Assembly (NCBI GenBank): GCA_947494205.1
Contig: CANLUH010000006.1
Location: 1-64,000 of the forward strand
Direction of reading: 5' to 3'
Source: an uncultured Flavobacteriaceae bacterium
GTDB taxonomy: Bacteria > Bacteroidota > Bacteroidia > Flavobacteriales > Flavobacteriaceae
Length of the DNA stretch: 64,000 nucleotides
Made by a program: the position numbers and the translations under genes. The notes beneath the pieces are model-generated. The model was not told the origin of the DNA, did no database searches, and saw nothing but the letters and a program-made list of their open reading frames with translations. Within the stretch, counting starts at the first letter, position 1. Each line of letters opens with the position of its first letter. This document shows, one piece after another, positions 28,286 through 38,206 of this stretch.

Positions 28286-29104
28286 ATGAAACGATTATTT
28301 ATCATTTTAGGATTAGTGATACTAGCTTCTAGTTGTGGATCACAAAAGCGTGTTACCACAAAAAAGAAAGGAAATAAAACGGTTAGAGTGGTTAAAAATA
28401 AACCTAGAGTAAAAAAGCCTAAAGTTGTTGTTAAAAACAAACCAGAGGTTGAGGTTACTATAAAGGACACTCCAGAGGTTTATGCAAGCCCAACAGATGA
28501 ATACATTGCAATATATAGTGATATTGCTCAAGATGAAATGCGTAATTATGGTATTCCAGCAAGTATTACCTTAGCACAAGGTATTTTAGAGTCTGGTTCT
28601 GGTAAAGGTCGTTTATCTAAAGAAGCCAATAATCACTTCGGAATAAAATGCCATAGCGGATGGACTGGAGGACGTATCTATCATGATGATGATAAAGACC
28701 AAGAATGTTTTAGAAAATATAAAAATTCGAAATATTCGTTTAGAGATCATTCATTATTCTTAAAAGAAAGAAAACGCTACTACAAGCTTTTCAAACTAAG
28801 AAAAGACGATTATAAAGGTTGGGCAAAAGAGCTAAGAGCAGCTGGATATGCTACAGATAGAAAATACCCTCAAAAACTGATTAGTTTAATAGAACGCTAT
28901 CAATTATACCGTTTTGACGCTGAAGTTTTAGGAAAAGATACCGGTGCAAACGATAAACATATTGTAGTAAAAGGAGATACATTATACTCTTTATCTAGAC
29001 GCTACAACTTAACTGTACAAGAACTTAAAGATTTAAATAGTTTAGAAAGCAATGACTTGTTTGAAGGGCAAGCATTATTTGTAAAACCATTACCAAAAGA
29101 TTAA
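28286..29104 (+). CDS. Glucosaminidase lipoprotein with LysM domain
   Basis: 272 residues. Lipoprotein signal (VILASSCGSQ, Cys 17) and a Lys/Val-rich linker (residues 20-65). The mannosyl-glycoprotein endo-beta-N-acetylglucosaminidase-like domain occupies about 70-205, with ITLAQGILESGSGKGRLSKEANNHFGIKC carrying the catalytic Glu. A C-terminal LysM repeat (HIVVKGDTLYSLSRRYNLTVQELKDLN) binds peptidoglycan. It should cut glycan strands in the periplasm during cell-wall remodelling. Stands between the PLP enzyme and hemL, 9 bp before the latter. Confidence 0.9.
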   Translation: MKRLFIILGLVILASSCGSQKRVTTKKKGNKTVRVVKNKPRVKKPKVVVKNKPEVEVTIKDTPEVYASPTDEYIAIYSDIAQDEMRNYGIPASITLAQGILESGSGKGRLSKEANNHFGIKCHSGWTGGRIYHDDDKDQECFRKYKNSKYSFRDHSLFLKERKRYYKLFKLRKDDYKGWAKELRAAGYATDRKYPQKLISLIERYQLYRFDAEVLGKDTGANDKHIVVKGDTLYSLSRRYNLTVQELKDLNSLESNDLFEGQALFVKPLPKD

Positions 29105-29113
29105 TTATAGTTT

Positions 29114-30397
29114 ATGATTTATAAACGAAGCAGTGCATTGTTTGCACAAGCAGAACAGGTAATTCCTGGTGGAGTAAACTCTCCTGTTAGAGCATTTAAA
29201 GCCGTTGGCGGAACTCCAATTTTTGTAAAAGAAGCAAAAGGCGCTTACCTCTATGATGAGGATGGAAACCAATTAATAGATTATATTAACTCATGGGGAC
29301 CTATGATTTTAGGTCATGCCTACGAACCCGTAGTTAATGCTGTTATAGAGAAAACTAAAAAAGGGACTTCTTTTGGTATGCCAACAGAAATAGAAACTCA
29401 AATTGCAGAATTAGCCGTTTCTATGGTACCTAATATAGACAAAATACGATTTGTTAATTCTGGAACAGAAGCTTGTATGAGTGCTGTTCGTTTAGCAAGA
29501 GGTTATACAGGAAAAGATAAAATAATAAAATTTGCAGGGTGTTATCACGGACACAGTGATTCGTTTTTAATACAGGCAGGAAGTGGTGCTGTAACTTTTG
29601 GTTCTCCAAACAGCCCAGGCGTTACTAAAGGCACAGCTAAGGATACGCTTTTAGCAAGATATAATGACCTAGAAAATGTAGCTTCTCTTATTGAAGCTAA
29701 TCAAGGAGAAATTGCTTGTATTATTATAGAACCTGTAGCAGGTAATATGGGCTGTATCCCTCCCGTAGCAGACTTTTTACAAGGCTTAAGAGATTTATGT
29801 TCTAAACATAACATACTTCTAATTTTCGATGAAGTTATGACAGGGTTCCGCTTAGCAAAAGGTGGTGTTCAAGAGTTATTTGGAATTAACGCCGATATCG
29901 TGTGTTTTGGAAAAGTAATTGGTGGCGGATTGCCAGTAGGTGCTTTTGCTGCAAGAGCAGAAATAATGAATCATTTAGCACCACTAGGACCAGTATATCA
30001 AGCAGGTACATTAAGCGGAAATCCATTAGCAATGGCAGCGGGTCTGGCTATGTTAACTGCACTAAATAACGATAATGCTATTTTTACGCGTTTAGCTGAA
30101 AAAACAGAATACTTACATAAAGGGCTTGCTAATGTTTTAAACAGACATAACATAACACATACTATAAACAGAATAGGCTCTATGATATCTGTTCACTTTG
30201 ATGACAGTGAGGTTATAGATTTTGAAACAGCAGCAAAAGGAAACAATGAAACCTTTAAACGTTTTTTCCACGGCATGCTTAACGAAGGTATTTACATTGC
30301 TCCAAGCGCTTTCGAAACATGGTTTATTACAGATGCATTAACGTACGACGATTTAAACAAAACTATTGCAGCTTGCGATTCGGTTTTTAAAGCATAG
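29114..30397 (+). CDS. hemL: Glutamate-1-semialdehyde 2,1-aminomutase
   Basis: 427 residues, the usual length. Class III PLP aminotransferase fold. The PLP lysine is K267 in [16 protein letters not shown], with the cofactor-binding D239 in [30 protein letters not shown] (115-133), [15 protein letters not shown] (144-158) and the start [11 protein letters not shown] are diagnostic of HemL over other class III enzymes. It makes 5-aminolevulinate for haem and tetrapyrrole synthesis. It follows the LysM glucosaminidase closely and converges with the bestrophin gene 18 bp away. Confidence 0.95.
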   Translation: MIYKRSSALFAQAEQVIPGGVNSPVRAFKAVGGTPIFVKEAKGAYLYDEDGNQLIDYINSWGPMILGHAYEPVVNAVIEKTKKGTSFGMPTEIETQIAELAVSMVPNIDKIRFVNSGTEACMSAVRLARGYTGKDKIIKFAGCYHGHSDSFLIQAGSGAVTFGSPNSPGVTKGTAKDTLLARYNDLENVASLIEANQGEIACIIIEPVAGNMGCIPPVADFLQGLRDLCSKHNILLIFDEVMTGFRLAKGGVQELFGINADIVCFGKVIGGGLPVGAFAARAEIMNHLAPLGPVYQAGTLSGNPLAMAAGLAMLTALNNDNAIFTRLAEKTEYLHKGLANVLNRHNITHTINRIGSMISVHFDDSEVIDFETAAKGNNETFKRFFHGMLNEGIYIAPSAFETWFITDALTYDDLNKTIAACDSVFKA

Positions 30398-30415
30398 GAA
30401 ATAACACAAAAGGTA

Positions 30416-31543
30416 TTACATTACAATATCGTTAGTCCAAACATAAGGTTCTGGAATATCGGTATCGTCAATAAGTTGCCTAATATCTATTTCTATGCCT
30501 CGACTCATATCGGTAATTGGCACATCGTTAGGACCGCCTTCAAAAGGGTTCTCGGTATTCTCTCCTATAGCTTCCATAGTATGAAACACCCATGCTATTA
30601 AAGCGCTAAAAGGAATAGAAAACCACACAAAATGATGTGCTATAAACTCTTGTATTCTATGTGTTAAGCTTGTATGCACTGCATGCTTAGATAAGTCAGT
30701 AATAATCTGTTTTCCAATCACTTCAAACCCCTCCATAATACCAAACGGTAATAGTAGAATAAAAATCCAAACAAAAATATAGTTTAGAGTAGCAAACTGT
30801 CTTGGATAAGGAAAGTTTTTTATGCGCTCGCTTTTGCCTTGTAACGTATATAATTCTACTAAAATATTAGCAAGTTCCATATGCCTAAAATCTTCAATTA
30901 AGCCCGCTTTCATCAATTCTTTTAAACGTCTAGATTGAATTCCTAATAATTGAGAGGCTCTATTCCCTTTTGCAAAAATTTCTTTAAAATCAGAGTCCGA
31001 TAAATAGGGTTTTATACTGGTCTCCATTGGCTCTTCATCTTCACAAACCCTAAAATGAGCTGCTCTAAATTCTCTATTCGATTTTTTAGATTTTAAATGC
31101 ATCTCCCAGGGTTTCTCCTTACGCATTTGATAACGCAATGCAGTTAACCAAGCTACATGTCTATGTACTAATTCTTTCTTTATAGTCTGTAATTCTGCCT
31201 CACTCCTATTAACTTTAGCATGATCGTTGGTAATAAAATCTTTTACCATAATGGTCCAAGACCGAGATGTATTAACAATACCTCCCCATATTTTACGAGC
31301 TTCCCAAAGTCTATCGTAAGAAGCATTATTTTTAAAACCAATAACAAAAGCCACAGCTGTACCTAAAACCCCAAGAGGTAACCAAGGCACATGTAACCAT
31401 TTTAAACCTAAAACATCGAATAAAACAACTGGAATTGTTGAAATAAAAAGGAATAAAATGATATGGCGTCTTGTCCATTTTAAAACACCTTTAATGGGAA
31501 ATATTCGTCTTGTATACATTAATTGACTCGTTGGTTTAGTCAT
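30416..31543 (-). CDS. Bestrophin family membrane protein
   Basis: 375 residues. Four transmembrane segments and the bestrophin phrases VAFVIGFKNNASYDRLWEARKIWGGIVNTSR (residues 65-95) and FHTMEAIGENTENPFEGGPNDVPITDMSRGIEIDIRQ near the end mark it as a member of the bestrophin/UPF0187 family. Bacterial homologues form pentameric cation-selective channels in the inner membrane. The charged central region (EEPMETSIKPYLSDSDFKEI) is a normal soluble part of the fold. It is convergent with hemL and has no obvious operon partner. Confidence 0.9.
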   Translation of the reverse strand: MTKPTSQLMYTRRIFPIKGVLKWTRRHIILFLFISTIPVVLFDVLGLKWLHVPWLPLGVLGTAVAFVIGFKNNASYDRLWEARKIWGGIVNTSRSWTIMVKDFITNDHAKVNRSEAELQTIKKELVHRHVAWLTALRYQMRKEKPWEMHLKSKKSNREFRAAHFRVCEDEEPMETSIKPYLSDSDFKEIFAKGNRASQLLGIQSRRLKELMKAGLIEDFRHMELANILVELYTLQGKSERIKNFPYPRQFATLNYIFVWIFILLLPFGIMEGFEVIGKQIITDLSKHAVHTSLTHRIQEFIAHHFVWFSIPFSALIAWVFHTMEAIGENTENPFEGGPNDVPITDMSRGIEIDIRQLIDDTDIPEPYVWTNDIVM

Positions 31544-31633
31544 TGAATATACAAAAACTAATTATTAAATAAGTAGCACTCTGTTTCCCTTCGTTTTGTT
31601 AATTTTTGAAGTTTTTATAAAAACAAAACTCTT

Positions 31634-32824
31634 TTAATGTTTAAGTGCGAAATGGGATTTAAACTGTTTTACTGTATTATCTCTTAAATCTCTATAATTA
31701 GCTACAAACCAATAGTCGTTACTTGGTAATCGCTTACCATTATAAGTACCATTCCAACCTGCACTATTTGAAGCCATAGATTGTAACAACTTACCATATC
31801 TATCAAAAATATTAATATTAATAATTTCGAAATTATTCGAAGGATTCACATTCCAAGTATCATTATAGCCATCATCATTAGGTGTTAAAAAAGGCGGAAA
31901 ATCGATAGCTAAATCTAAAGCTCCTTTAACTTTTGCTAAAGTAAACACACCATAATTTTCTACCAATGCACTTACTGATTGATTAGCTACATCTTGAATA
32001 CCTCCTTGATCTACCCATAACTGTAATGTCTCATCCCAACGTGCTACATGTACTGTCTCTACTCCATTTTCTAATATTTCAACTGGAGTAGTTTCATCAT
32101 TCCAAGTTAGTGTTATACTTACTAAACTGGAACCCTCAGGTTGCTCAATAACCCAATATTCTGCTGCATCAATAAGCATTAGGTTATTATCTATATTATT
32201 AATTGGATAGTCTATATTGGTATCTTCAAAAAAATATTCTCCAATAAAAGTTTCATTGTCTAATAAAGGATTAGACATACTAGCACTTCTATAATAATTA
32301 CCATTACCTATTGGATAGTTAAAAGCATTATCTCCAGTTTTAATAACCTCTCCATTTACATGAGAATCATTACTAACGTTTATATGGTCTGCATTATGCT
32401 CGAATACAAACATACCATTAGATAGTTTATTATCTATAATTCCTAAATTAAAATCACATGTATTTGCGACACTTATATCGCCTTCTAAATTAAATGCTAA
32501 AGTTCCAGATGGATTATCGAAATAGACATCATATAAATAATTAAAATTAATTCCTGTAATAACTTGAGGGCTTTCTCCTATAAAACTGGTTAAACCATTA
32601 TTTATATTTACTATTGAAAAATCGACTACGCCATCATTATTCCAATTACCATATGCGTAAACATTTCCATTATTCCAAAACTCTCCGGTTGTTGTATTAT
32701 TAAAATCATATTTAATAGTTACATCTACATTTTCTTTAATGTATATAACATCTCTATTGGTCATTTGCGCTAAAGCAACTTTAGTAAATGTAAAAATTAA
32801 CAACAAAGAGAGTAGATATTTCAT
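31634..32824 (-). CDS. Secreted protein with T9SS type B (gliding motility-associated) sorting domain
   Basis: 396 residues; signal peptide ending near ALAQ (residue 20). The body is a beta-rich region of unknown function, including IYIKENVDVTIKYDFNN and EYWVIEQPEGSSLVSITLTW. The C-terminal approximately 85 residues are the T9SS type B sorting domain (gliding motility-associated C-terminal domain): FLTPNDDGYNDTWNVNPSNN, then INIFDRYGKLLQSM, GWNGTYNGKRLPSNDYWFV and the end VKQFKSHFALKH. It is expected on the cell surface or in the medium. It is monocistronic. Confidence 0.85.
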   Translation of the reverse strand: MKYLLSLLLIFTFTKVALAQMTNRDVIYIKENVDVTIKYDFNNTTTGEFWNNGNVYAYGNWNNDGVVDFSIVNINNGLTSFIGESPQVITGINFNYLYDVYFDNPSGTLAFNLEGDISVANTCDFNLGIIDNKLSNGMFVFEHNADHINVSNDSHVNGEVIKTGDNAFNYPIGNGNYYRSASMSNPLLDNETFIGEYFFEDTNIDYPINNIDNNLMLIDAAEYWVIEQPEGSSLVSITLTWNDETTPVEILENGVETVHVARWDETLQLWVDQGGIQDVANQSVSALVENYGVFTLAKVKGALDLAIDFPPFLTPNDDGYNDTWNVNPSNNFEIININIFDRYGKLLQSMASNSAGWNGTYNGKRLPSNDYWFVANYRDLRDNTVKQFKSHFALKH

Positions 32825-33143
32825 AATTAAAATTATTTAAATGTATACTCCAAAATAAACGAAAAGTACTATGAGACACTAATATACTATATCACATTTT
32901 TATACTATAGTCCGAAAATTAACACCTAGTTACAAGGAATTTAAGAGTGTTTCACAAAAAGCATATAGTATAGATCTTAAAAGCCTGTTTTAATTATATT
33001 GTTCTGTTTAAGAAGATACTTTTAAATCATATCGTATTTAAATAAAATCTTCTAAAGTGAATTGTTTATTTTATAACATTCTTTAAAAAAGTTATATTAT
33101 ATAAATAAAGCAAATAAGTCTTAGTTAATTCTCTACAATTAAT
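32825..33143. other. Intergenic region between divergent genes
   Basis: About 320 bp, AT-rich, between the T9SS type B gene (minus) and the SUKH gene (plus). It should hold both promoters, but no clear TAnnTTTG box, repeat or RNA gene was recognised. Confidence 0.5.
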
Positions 33144-33740
33144 ATGAATCAAAAACAGGTAAATAGAATAATTAAATTACTTAAAGAAAAAGGTATTTCT
33201 TTTGCTAGTGGCTTAACAGATATTGAAGTAGAAAGAGTCCAAAATGATTTTGAAATCAGTTTCCCAAGCGATTTAAAATTATTATTACAGACTGAACTTC
33301 CAATTAGTTCTGGATTTACACATTGGAGACTTGGAATAAATAATGAAAAAGAAAAAAGAGATATTGAAAATAAAATAAATTGGCCGCTAGAAGGTATCTT
33401 ATTTGACATCAGAAATAATTTATTCTGGTTAGACACATGGGGCATAAAACCTTCAAATTTTAAAGAGCAAAGAAGTATAGCTACAAATGAATTAGCTAAG
33501 CAACCTAAATTAATTCCAATCTATTCTCATAGGTATTTATCTAGTGAACCTAGCGAAGCAGGCAACCCTGTTTTTTCTGTATATCAAACTGATATTATAC
33601 ATTACGGAAAAGATTTAATGGACTATTTTTCAAATGAATTTGGATTTGAATTACCGAAATCTTTCGGAGCAATTAACAAACCTAAACGAATTCGATTTTG
33701 GAGTAATTTAATTGATCTGAACAATAAAATAGTTAAATAA
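33144..33740 (+). CDS. SMI1/KNR4 (SUKH) family protein
   Basis: 198 residues, no signal peptide. The start of the SUKH fold is visible in GLTDIEVERVQNDFEISFPSDLKLLLQTELP (residues 20-50) with the FW phrases GFTHWRLG and NNLFWLDTWGIKP that follow. A conserved P-x-Y-x-H-R-Y stretch (LIPIYSHRYLSSEPSEAGNPVFSVYQ) near residue 130 completes it. SUKH proteins are very often immunity proteins for polymorphic toxins, but stand-alone members without a toxin are common. No toxin gene is next to it here, so its partner is unknown. Confidence 0.8.
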   Translation: MNQKQVNRIIKLLKEKGISFASGLTDIEVERVQNDFEISFPSDLKLLLQTELPISSGFTHWRLGINNEKEKRDIENKINWPLEGILFDIRNNLFWLDTWGIKPSNFKEQRSIATNELAKQPKLIPIYSHRYLSSEPSEAGNPVFSVYQTDIIHYGKDLMDYFSNEFGFELPKSFGAINKPKRIRFWSNLIDLNNKIVK

Positions 33741-33854
33741 AATGACTAATGACATTGCGTAAAATGTATTAGATAAGACAAGCCATAATTTGAAACTTCT
33801 GTAACACATCGTGATATTTATAGACAAATAATGTAAATATTAAAAGTCTATAAT

Positions 33855-34715
33855 ATGAGAAAAACAACTTACATATCACTTACTTTCTTAGTCTTATTGT
33901 TTTTTTCTTGTGGACAAAATTCTTTTGAAAAAAAACTAAACGGAAAATGGTATGGTATTAATAATAATGGGCGTTCTATAATGCATTTTTATCCAGATAG
34001 TTTAATATTCTCTCAAATGTACAGAGATAACGTTAAATGGAATGCTAATAAAACAGACATCGAATTTTATCTTCCTACAATAACTCCCGACTCCCTTATT
34101 AAAGATAAAATCACAGTAAATTATAAGCTTTCAAAAGAAGAAGACACTTTATTTGGAATATTCAAGAATAGATTTGGAGACAATACATTCAATTTTTTGA
34201 GAGCAAAAAACTATGTTGAATTCCTAAACAAAAAATATGAAATTAATTTTTCATTACCAGAAAATGATTCGATTAAAGCTCTTAAAACTGTGCGTATTTA
34301 CGGACTAAAAGTATTTATTGGATATGCAAATAATAAAATTGTTGGAAAAACCGAATATTCTAATAATCTAAATAATTTAGAGACAGATATTAAAATATTT
34401 AAAGACAGTATTAAGCCATACACGCACCATTTAATGGAAACACACAAAAGTTCTTTACATAGAAGATTTCATCTAAGAGTATTTGCAGACAAAAAAATTG
34501 CTGATTCCACAATAACAAAACTTTTACCAGTAACAGTTATAAATAAATTAGATTCAATTAATAAACATATTCCTGATGTTTTTAATTATAAATCGACAGA
34601 TACTGTCCCCATAAGAATTTTCAGAATATACAAAACCAATGAACAGGACAGAGAACTACTAGATATTTTAAAAGGAAAAGAAATACAGTCTAATGCTCAC
34701 AACGTTTTTAATTAA
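33855..34715 (+). CDS. Lipoprotein of unknown function
   Basis: 286 residues. Lipoprotein signal LVLLFFSCGQN with Cys at 19. Residues 25-105 (KLNGKWYGINNNGRSIMHFYPDSLIF onward) resemble the lipocalin-like beta-strand pattern of small Bacteroidetes lipoproteins. The C-terminal half is helical/beta and rich in Lys. No family is recognised with confidence. It lies 114 bp after the SUKH gene on the same strand. Function unknown; no catalytic motif visible. Confidence 0.65.
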   Translation: MRKTTYISLTFLVLLFFSCGQNSFEKKLNGKWYGINNNGRSIMHFYPDSLIFSQMYRDNVKWNANKTDIEFYLPTITPDSLIKDKITVNYKLSKEEDTLFGIFKNRFGDNTFNFLRAKNYVEFLNKKYEINFSLPENDSIKALKTVRIYGLKVFIGYANNKIVGKTEYSNNLNNLETDIKIFKDSIKPYTHHLMETHKSSLHRRFHLRVFADKKIADSTITKLLPVTVINKLDSINKHIPDVFNYKSTDTVPIRIFRIYKTNEQDRELLDILKGKEIQSNAHNVFN

Positions 34716-34833
34716 GTACATACTATTATTTACTACTTTTAATAAAAAAGAGAAATGCATTTCAAATAAAGAAACATAACTTGTTGCCTTTATATGATGG
34801 CTGGCTACAGGTAAATAAATAGAATTAAAAAAA

Positions 34834-35355
34834 GTGAGAGATAAAAACAGGATTCCCAAAATATTAAACGAACTTGAACGAATCTGGAAAGCTAATCCAG
34901 ATATTAGATTAGGACAGTTAATTCTAATTGCTGCAAGACCCAAAGAACCTTGCCCGCAAGTATTTTATATAGAAGATGAAAAGCTATTAGAAGGACTATT
35001 AAACTTCGAAAATAAATATGAGTTAGAAACTGACGAAACTAAAATTATTCCTGATTGGGAAAAATACCCAAATATTAGTAGAATTAACCTAGAAGAATTA
35101 ACAGTAGAGTTACTGGAAGAATTAATAAATACAATCAAAGTCTCAAATAAAAAAATTGTTATTACCCCAATTAACCTAATGCAATTAAATGGCGCTCCTG
35201 TTTCTGACCAAACTTGGTTATTAAATCAAAAATCGAGAGTAGAGAAATTAAAAAAACTATTAGTAGAATTAAATGAAAATGGAATTTTGATTGAAAGAAA
35301 ATCAAAACAAGTTTTTCGCGGCATAAAAGAAGTTGGATATAACATAAAAGAATAA
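34834..35355 (+). CDS. Cytoplasmic protein with a DUF1040 (YihD)-like N-terminus
   Basis: 173 residues from a GTG start. Residues 1-30 (MRDKNRIPKILNELERIWKA, then NPDIRLGQLI) match the beginning of the DUF1040/YihD family, which has short uncharacterised proteins beginning MRDPNRI. Residues 95-140 form helices followed by a beta/helical end (KQVFRGIKEVGYNIKE). The rest of the protein extends beyond the normal YihD length. Function unknown. Confidence 0.6.
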   Translation: MRDKNRIPKILNELERIWKANPDIRLGQLILIAARPKEPCPQVFYIEDEKLLEGLLNFENKYELETDETKIIPDWEKYPNISRINLEELTVELLEELINTIKVSNKKIVITPINLMQLNGAPVSDQTWLLNQKSRVEKLKKLLVELNENGILIERKSKQVFRGIKEVGYNIKE

Positions 35356-35408
35356 ATACACACGTCTATACTACCCAAATTTTAAAAACAACAACAAACA
35401 GTTAGATA

Positions 35409-35822
35409 ATGAATTTGATTTTAAAAATATGGATTTGGATAACATTCTTAAGGAATAAGGAGCAACTGCCTACAGAATCAAAAATAACAAACCCAAAAAT
35501 GGAATATGAGGAAATGTCTGGGGCTTTTATTTGGGAAGACGAGGGATTATGGGATGTTAGAAACCATCATCTAGCTGCTGCTTTTAAATATGTAATTCAT
35601 CATAGAATGACATTAATTGTTGGGCCAGACAATGATGTCGATGTTATGCGTTCTAAAAAGTTTGACAAAAAAATATTTAAAATGGCAAAGAAACATTTCC
35701 CTCACTGGATTGGATTTAATGAGTCCAGATGTTCTTACAATCCAGAACTTGCCGATAGAATACTTAGAATTAAAAAAGTTGCAGATTGGCGGTTAAAAAA
35801 ACTATTCGGTGAAGACTATTAA
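35409..35822 (+). CDS. Hypothetical protein
   Basis: 137 residues, no family recognised. A hydrophobic N-terminus (MNLILKIWIWITFLRNKE) could be a signal anchor or the hydrophobic core of a helix. The rest carries the aromatic-rich phrases GAFIWEDEGLWDVRNHHLAAAF and KHFPHWIGFNESRC. It follows the DUF1040-like gene by about 50 bp and is the last of four same-strand small genes ending in a hairpin. Function unknown. Confidence 0.6.
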   Translation: MNLILKIWIWITFLRNKEQLPTESKITNPKMEYEEMSGAFIWEDEGLWDVRNHHLAAAFKYVIHHRMTLIVGPDNDVDVMRSKKFDKKIFKMAKKHFPHWIGFNESRCSYNPELADRILRIKKVADWRLKKLFGEDY

Positions 35823-35896
35823 AAACACTGTAATATCATAGGATGTATTATACGCTAAACAACTATAACATTAAAAAATAAGAGTATAAAATCATC

Positions 35897-35928
35897 AGGC
35901 CTTATTAAAATAAACTCCAATAAGGCCT
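35897..35928. terminator. Hairpin between convergent genes
   Basis: Ten-base perfect stem AGGCCTTATT / AATAAGGCCT with a 12-nt loop, in the space between the hypothetical gene ending at 35822 and the BCKDH E1 gene ending at 35952 on the other strand. T-runs are weak, so it may be a terminator or only a 3'-end structure. Confidence 0.5.
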
Positions 35929-35951
35929 AAATTATTTAGTTTATAAATGCT

Positions 35952-38009
35952 CTAATACTCCAACAACACTTCAATCTTGGCTTTCACCTTTTCTGTTGAA
36001 GGAATCATTGTTTGCTCTAATGTTGAGTTTAATGGAATGGCTGGCATATTCTCACTACCAATAACCATAACTGGCGCGTCTAAATATTTAAAGCATTCTT
36101 CTTGTATTTTACTAGATAAAGCTCTTGCAAAACTATTATTTGAAGGCTCTTCGGTAACCACTAAACATTTTCCTGTTTTCTTTACCGACTTCATAACAGC
36201 ATCTTCATCTAAAGGATAGAGTGTACGTAAATCTATCACTTCTATTTGGTCTTGCATGCCTAGTTCTTCTGAAGCGTTCATTGCCCAATGCACGCCCATA
36301 CCGTAAGTAACAATAGTTAAGGTTTCTACATTCTCTTGTTTCCAGATTTCTTGTAATACCCATGCTTTTCCAAAAGGCAATACATAATCTTCACTTGGCT
36401 CTACAGATGTTGCGCCTTGTGTTCCTGGTACTTTACTCCAGTATAATCCTTTATGCTCTAGTATAACTACTGGGTTAGGATCGTAATAGGCTGCTTTCAT
36501 TAAGCCTTTTAAATCGGCTCCGTTACTTGGGTAGGCTATTTTTATACCTCTAATATTTGTAATAACACTTTCTACAGACGACGAGTGATATGGTCCTCCG
36601 CTTCCGTAAGCACCAATTGGCACACGTAATATCATGCTTACTGGCCATTTTCCGTTAGAGAGATAACAACTTCTACTTACTTCTGTAAATAACTGGTTTA
36701 GTCCTGGCCAGATATAATCGGCAAATTGTACCTCAACAATTGGTTTTAAACCCACAGCACTCATTCCTACGGTAGACCCTACTATAAAGGCTTCTTGTAT
36801 TGGTGTATTAAACACACGATCATCTCCAAATTTTTGTGCTAATGTTGCGGCCTCTCTAAACACACCTCCTAAACGTCCTCCAACATCTTGCCCGTATAAT
36901 AGACATTCTTTGTGTTGTTTCATTAATTCTTCTACAGCGAATAAAGCACAGTCTACCATAACCACTTTGTCTGCTCCTTCTGGAGAGCGCACTCCTTTTT
37001 CTTCTGTTATTGGTGTTGGTGCAAAATCGTTTGTAAATAAATCTTCTGGTGTTGGGTCTTCTGCTTGTAATGCTTTTTCAAAGTGCTCTTGCACTTGTGC
37101 TTTTGCAGTTGCTTCAATACCTTCTACTTCTTTTTCAGAAAAACCTGCATCTAATAATTGTTGTTTTAATACTGGATAAGGATCTCTTGTTCTGGCTTCT
37201 TCTAAATCGTCACGATACCATTCCATTCTAACTCCAGAAGTATGGTGGTTTAATAATGGGACTTTGGCATGTACTAAAAACGGACGACGTTCTTTACGTA
37301 TTGTAGCGATTACTTTCTCTAGTGCTTCGTAACTTTCTGTAAAGTTAGCACCATCTATAGTTATAGCTTCTAAGCCATGAAATCCTTGTGCGTATTCGTA
37401 AGCGTTTTGTGCTCTTGTTTCTGCTGCATTTGCAGATATATCCCATCCATTATCTTGAACTAAATATAGTATTGGCATTTGCTTTAAGGCAGCCATCTGG
37501 AAAGCTTCTGCTATTTCTCCTTCGGTTACCGAGGCATCTCCTAAACTACATACAGAGATTGGGTTTTCTATAGAATTGTTATTTAATCCTTGTAATTCTT
37601 TATACTGCATTCCCATAGCTACTCCTGTCGCTGGAATGGCTTGCATTCCTGTGGCAGAGGATTGGTGCGGTATTTTTGGTTTATCGTCGTCTTTTAAACT
37701 GGGGTGCGAATAATAGGTACGTCCGCCAGAAAATGGATCTTCTTTTTTTGCTAATAACTGTAACATTAAATCATAGGGTGTTACACCAAATGATAATAGC
37801 ATGGCGTCATCTCTGTAATAGGGAAAGGCATAATCTTGCGGTAATAATTGCAAGCCTAATGCTATTTGTATGGCCTCATGTCCTCTTGAGGTAGCATGTA
37901 CATACTTTGAGACTTGTTTAAAATTAGCTTCGTATAATTCTGCCATAGCCTTAGCTGTGCAGAGTTTTGAAAATCCTTTTTCTAATACTTTTTTCTCCAT
38001 TTCTATCAT
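35952..38009 (-). CDS. 2-oxoisovalerate dehydrogenase E1, alpha and beta fused
   Basis: 685 residues. The alpha half (about 1-340) has the thiamin diphosphate motif GDASVTEGEIAEAFQMAALK with QDNGWDIS, and the beta half (about 345-685) has DCALFAVEELMKQH, YGQDVGGRLGGVFREA, the acceptor stretch YIWPGLNQLFTEVSR and the phosphate/thiamin loop. In most bacteria these are two genes; the fused form is normal in Bacteroidetes. It decarboxylates branched-chain 2-oxo acids and passes the acyl group to the E2 lipoyl domain encoded upstream. It is separated from ilvE by a 197-bp spacer that contains a hairpin repeat. The start could also be M at 38000. Confidence 0.9.
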   Translation of the reverse strand: MIEMEKKVLEKGFSKLCTAKAMAELYEANFKQVSKYVHATSRGHEAIQIALGLQLLPQDYAFPYYRDDAMLLSFGVTPYDLMLQLLAKKEDPFSGGRTYYSHPSLKDDDKPKIPHQSSATGMQAIPATGVAMGMQYKELQGLNNNSIENPISVCSLGDASVTEGEIAEAFQMAALKQMPILYLVQDNGWDISANAAETRAQNAYEYAQGFHGLEAITIDGANFTESYEALEKVIATIRKERRPFLVHAKVPLLNHHTSGVRMEWYRDDLEEARTRDPYPVLKQQLLDAGFSEKEVEGIEATAKAQVQEHFEKALQAEDPTPEDLFTNDFAPTPITEEKGVRSPEGADKVVMVDCALFAVEELMKQHKECLLYGQDVGGRLGGVFREAATLAQKFGDDRVFNTPIQEAFIVGSTVGMSAVGLKPIVEVQFADYIWPGLNQLFTEVSRSCYLSNGKWPVSMILRVPIGAYGSGGPYHSSSVESVITNIRGIKIAYPSNGADLKGLMKAAYYDPNPVVILEHKGLYWSKVPGTQGATSVEPSEDYVLPFGKAWVLQEIWKQENVETLTIVTYGMGVHWAMNASEELGMQDQIEVIDLRTLYPLDEDAVMKSVKKTGKCLVVTEEPSNNSFARALSSKIQEECFKYLDAPVMVIGSENMPAIPLNSTLEQTMIPSTEKVKAKIEVLLEY

Positions 38010-38119
38010 TCCTACTACAGCAGGTCTCTATTTTTAGTTTCTATTTTTTACATTAAGTAAAAGACCTTTAATGTAAAATATATTCTATGTTACGGGTTTG
38101 TTTCTTAAAGGGTTTTATT

Positions 38120-38200
38120 GCGTTAGGGATTGTAGCGACATCCTTTTGCTTTTTCTGCAAAAGATATAGCGAAAAGCCCGACCCTTGTGGTAACGCCCTA
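38120..38200. repeat. REP-like palindromic intergenic element
   Basis: An 80-bp block in the ilvE-E1 spacer with nested inverted symmetry: an inner hairpin (TTTTGC / GCAAAA with flanking TC/GA pairs) and outer GTTAGGGAT... against ...TAACGCCCTA ends. Its GC content is well above that of the rest of the spacer. From memory, closely similar blocks are dispersed in many Flavobacteriaceae genomes; no second copy is present in this window. Confidence 0.6.
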
Positions 38201-38206
38201 ATTATT

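Noticed and set aside
28189-28531. Minus-strand open frames of 60-90 codons across the 5' end of the glucosaminidase gene
   Set aside because: They overlap a well-supported plus-strand gene and carry no recognisable domain.
33149-33445. 98-codon minus-strand frame opposite the SUKH gene
   Set aside because: Antisense shadow of a gene with clear family features.
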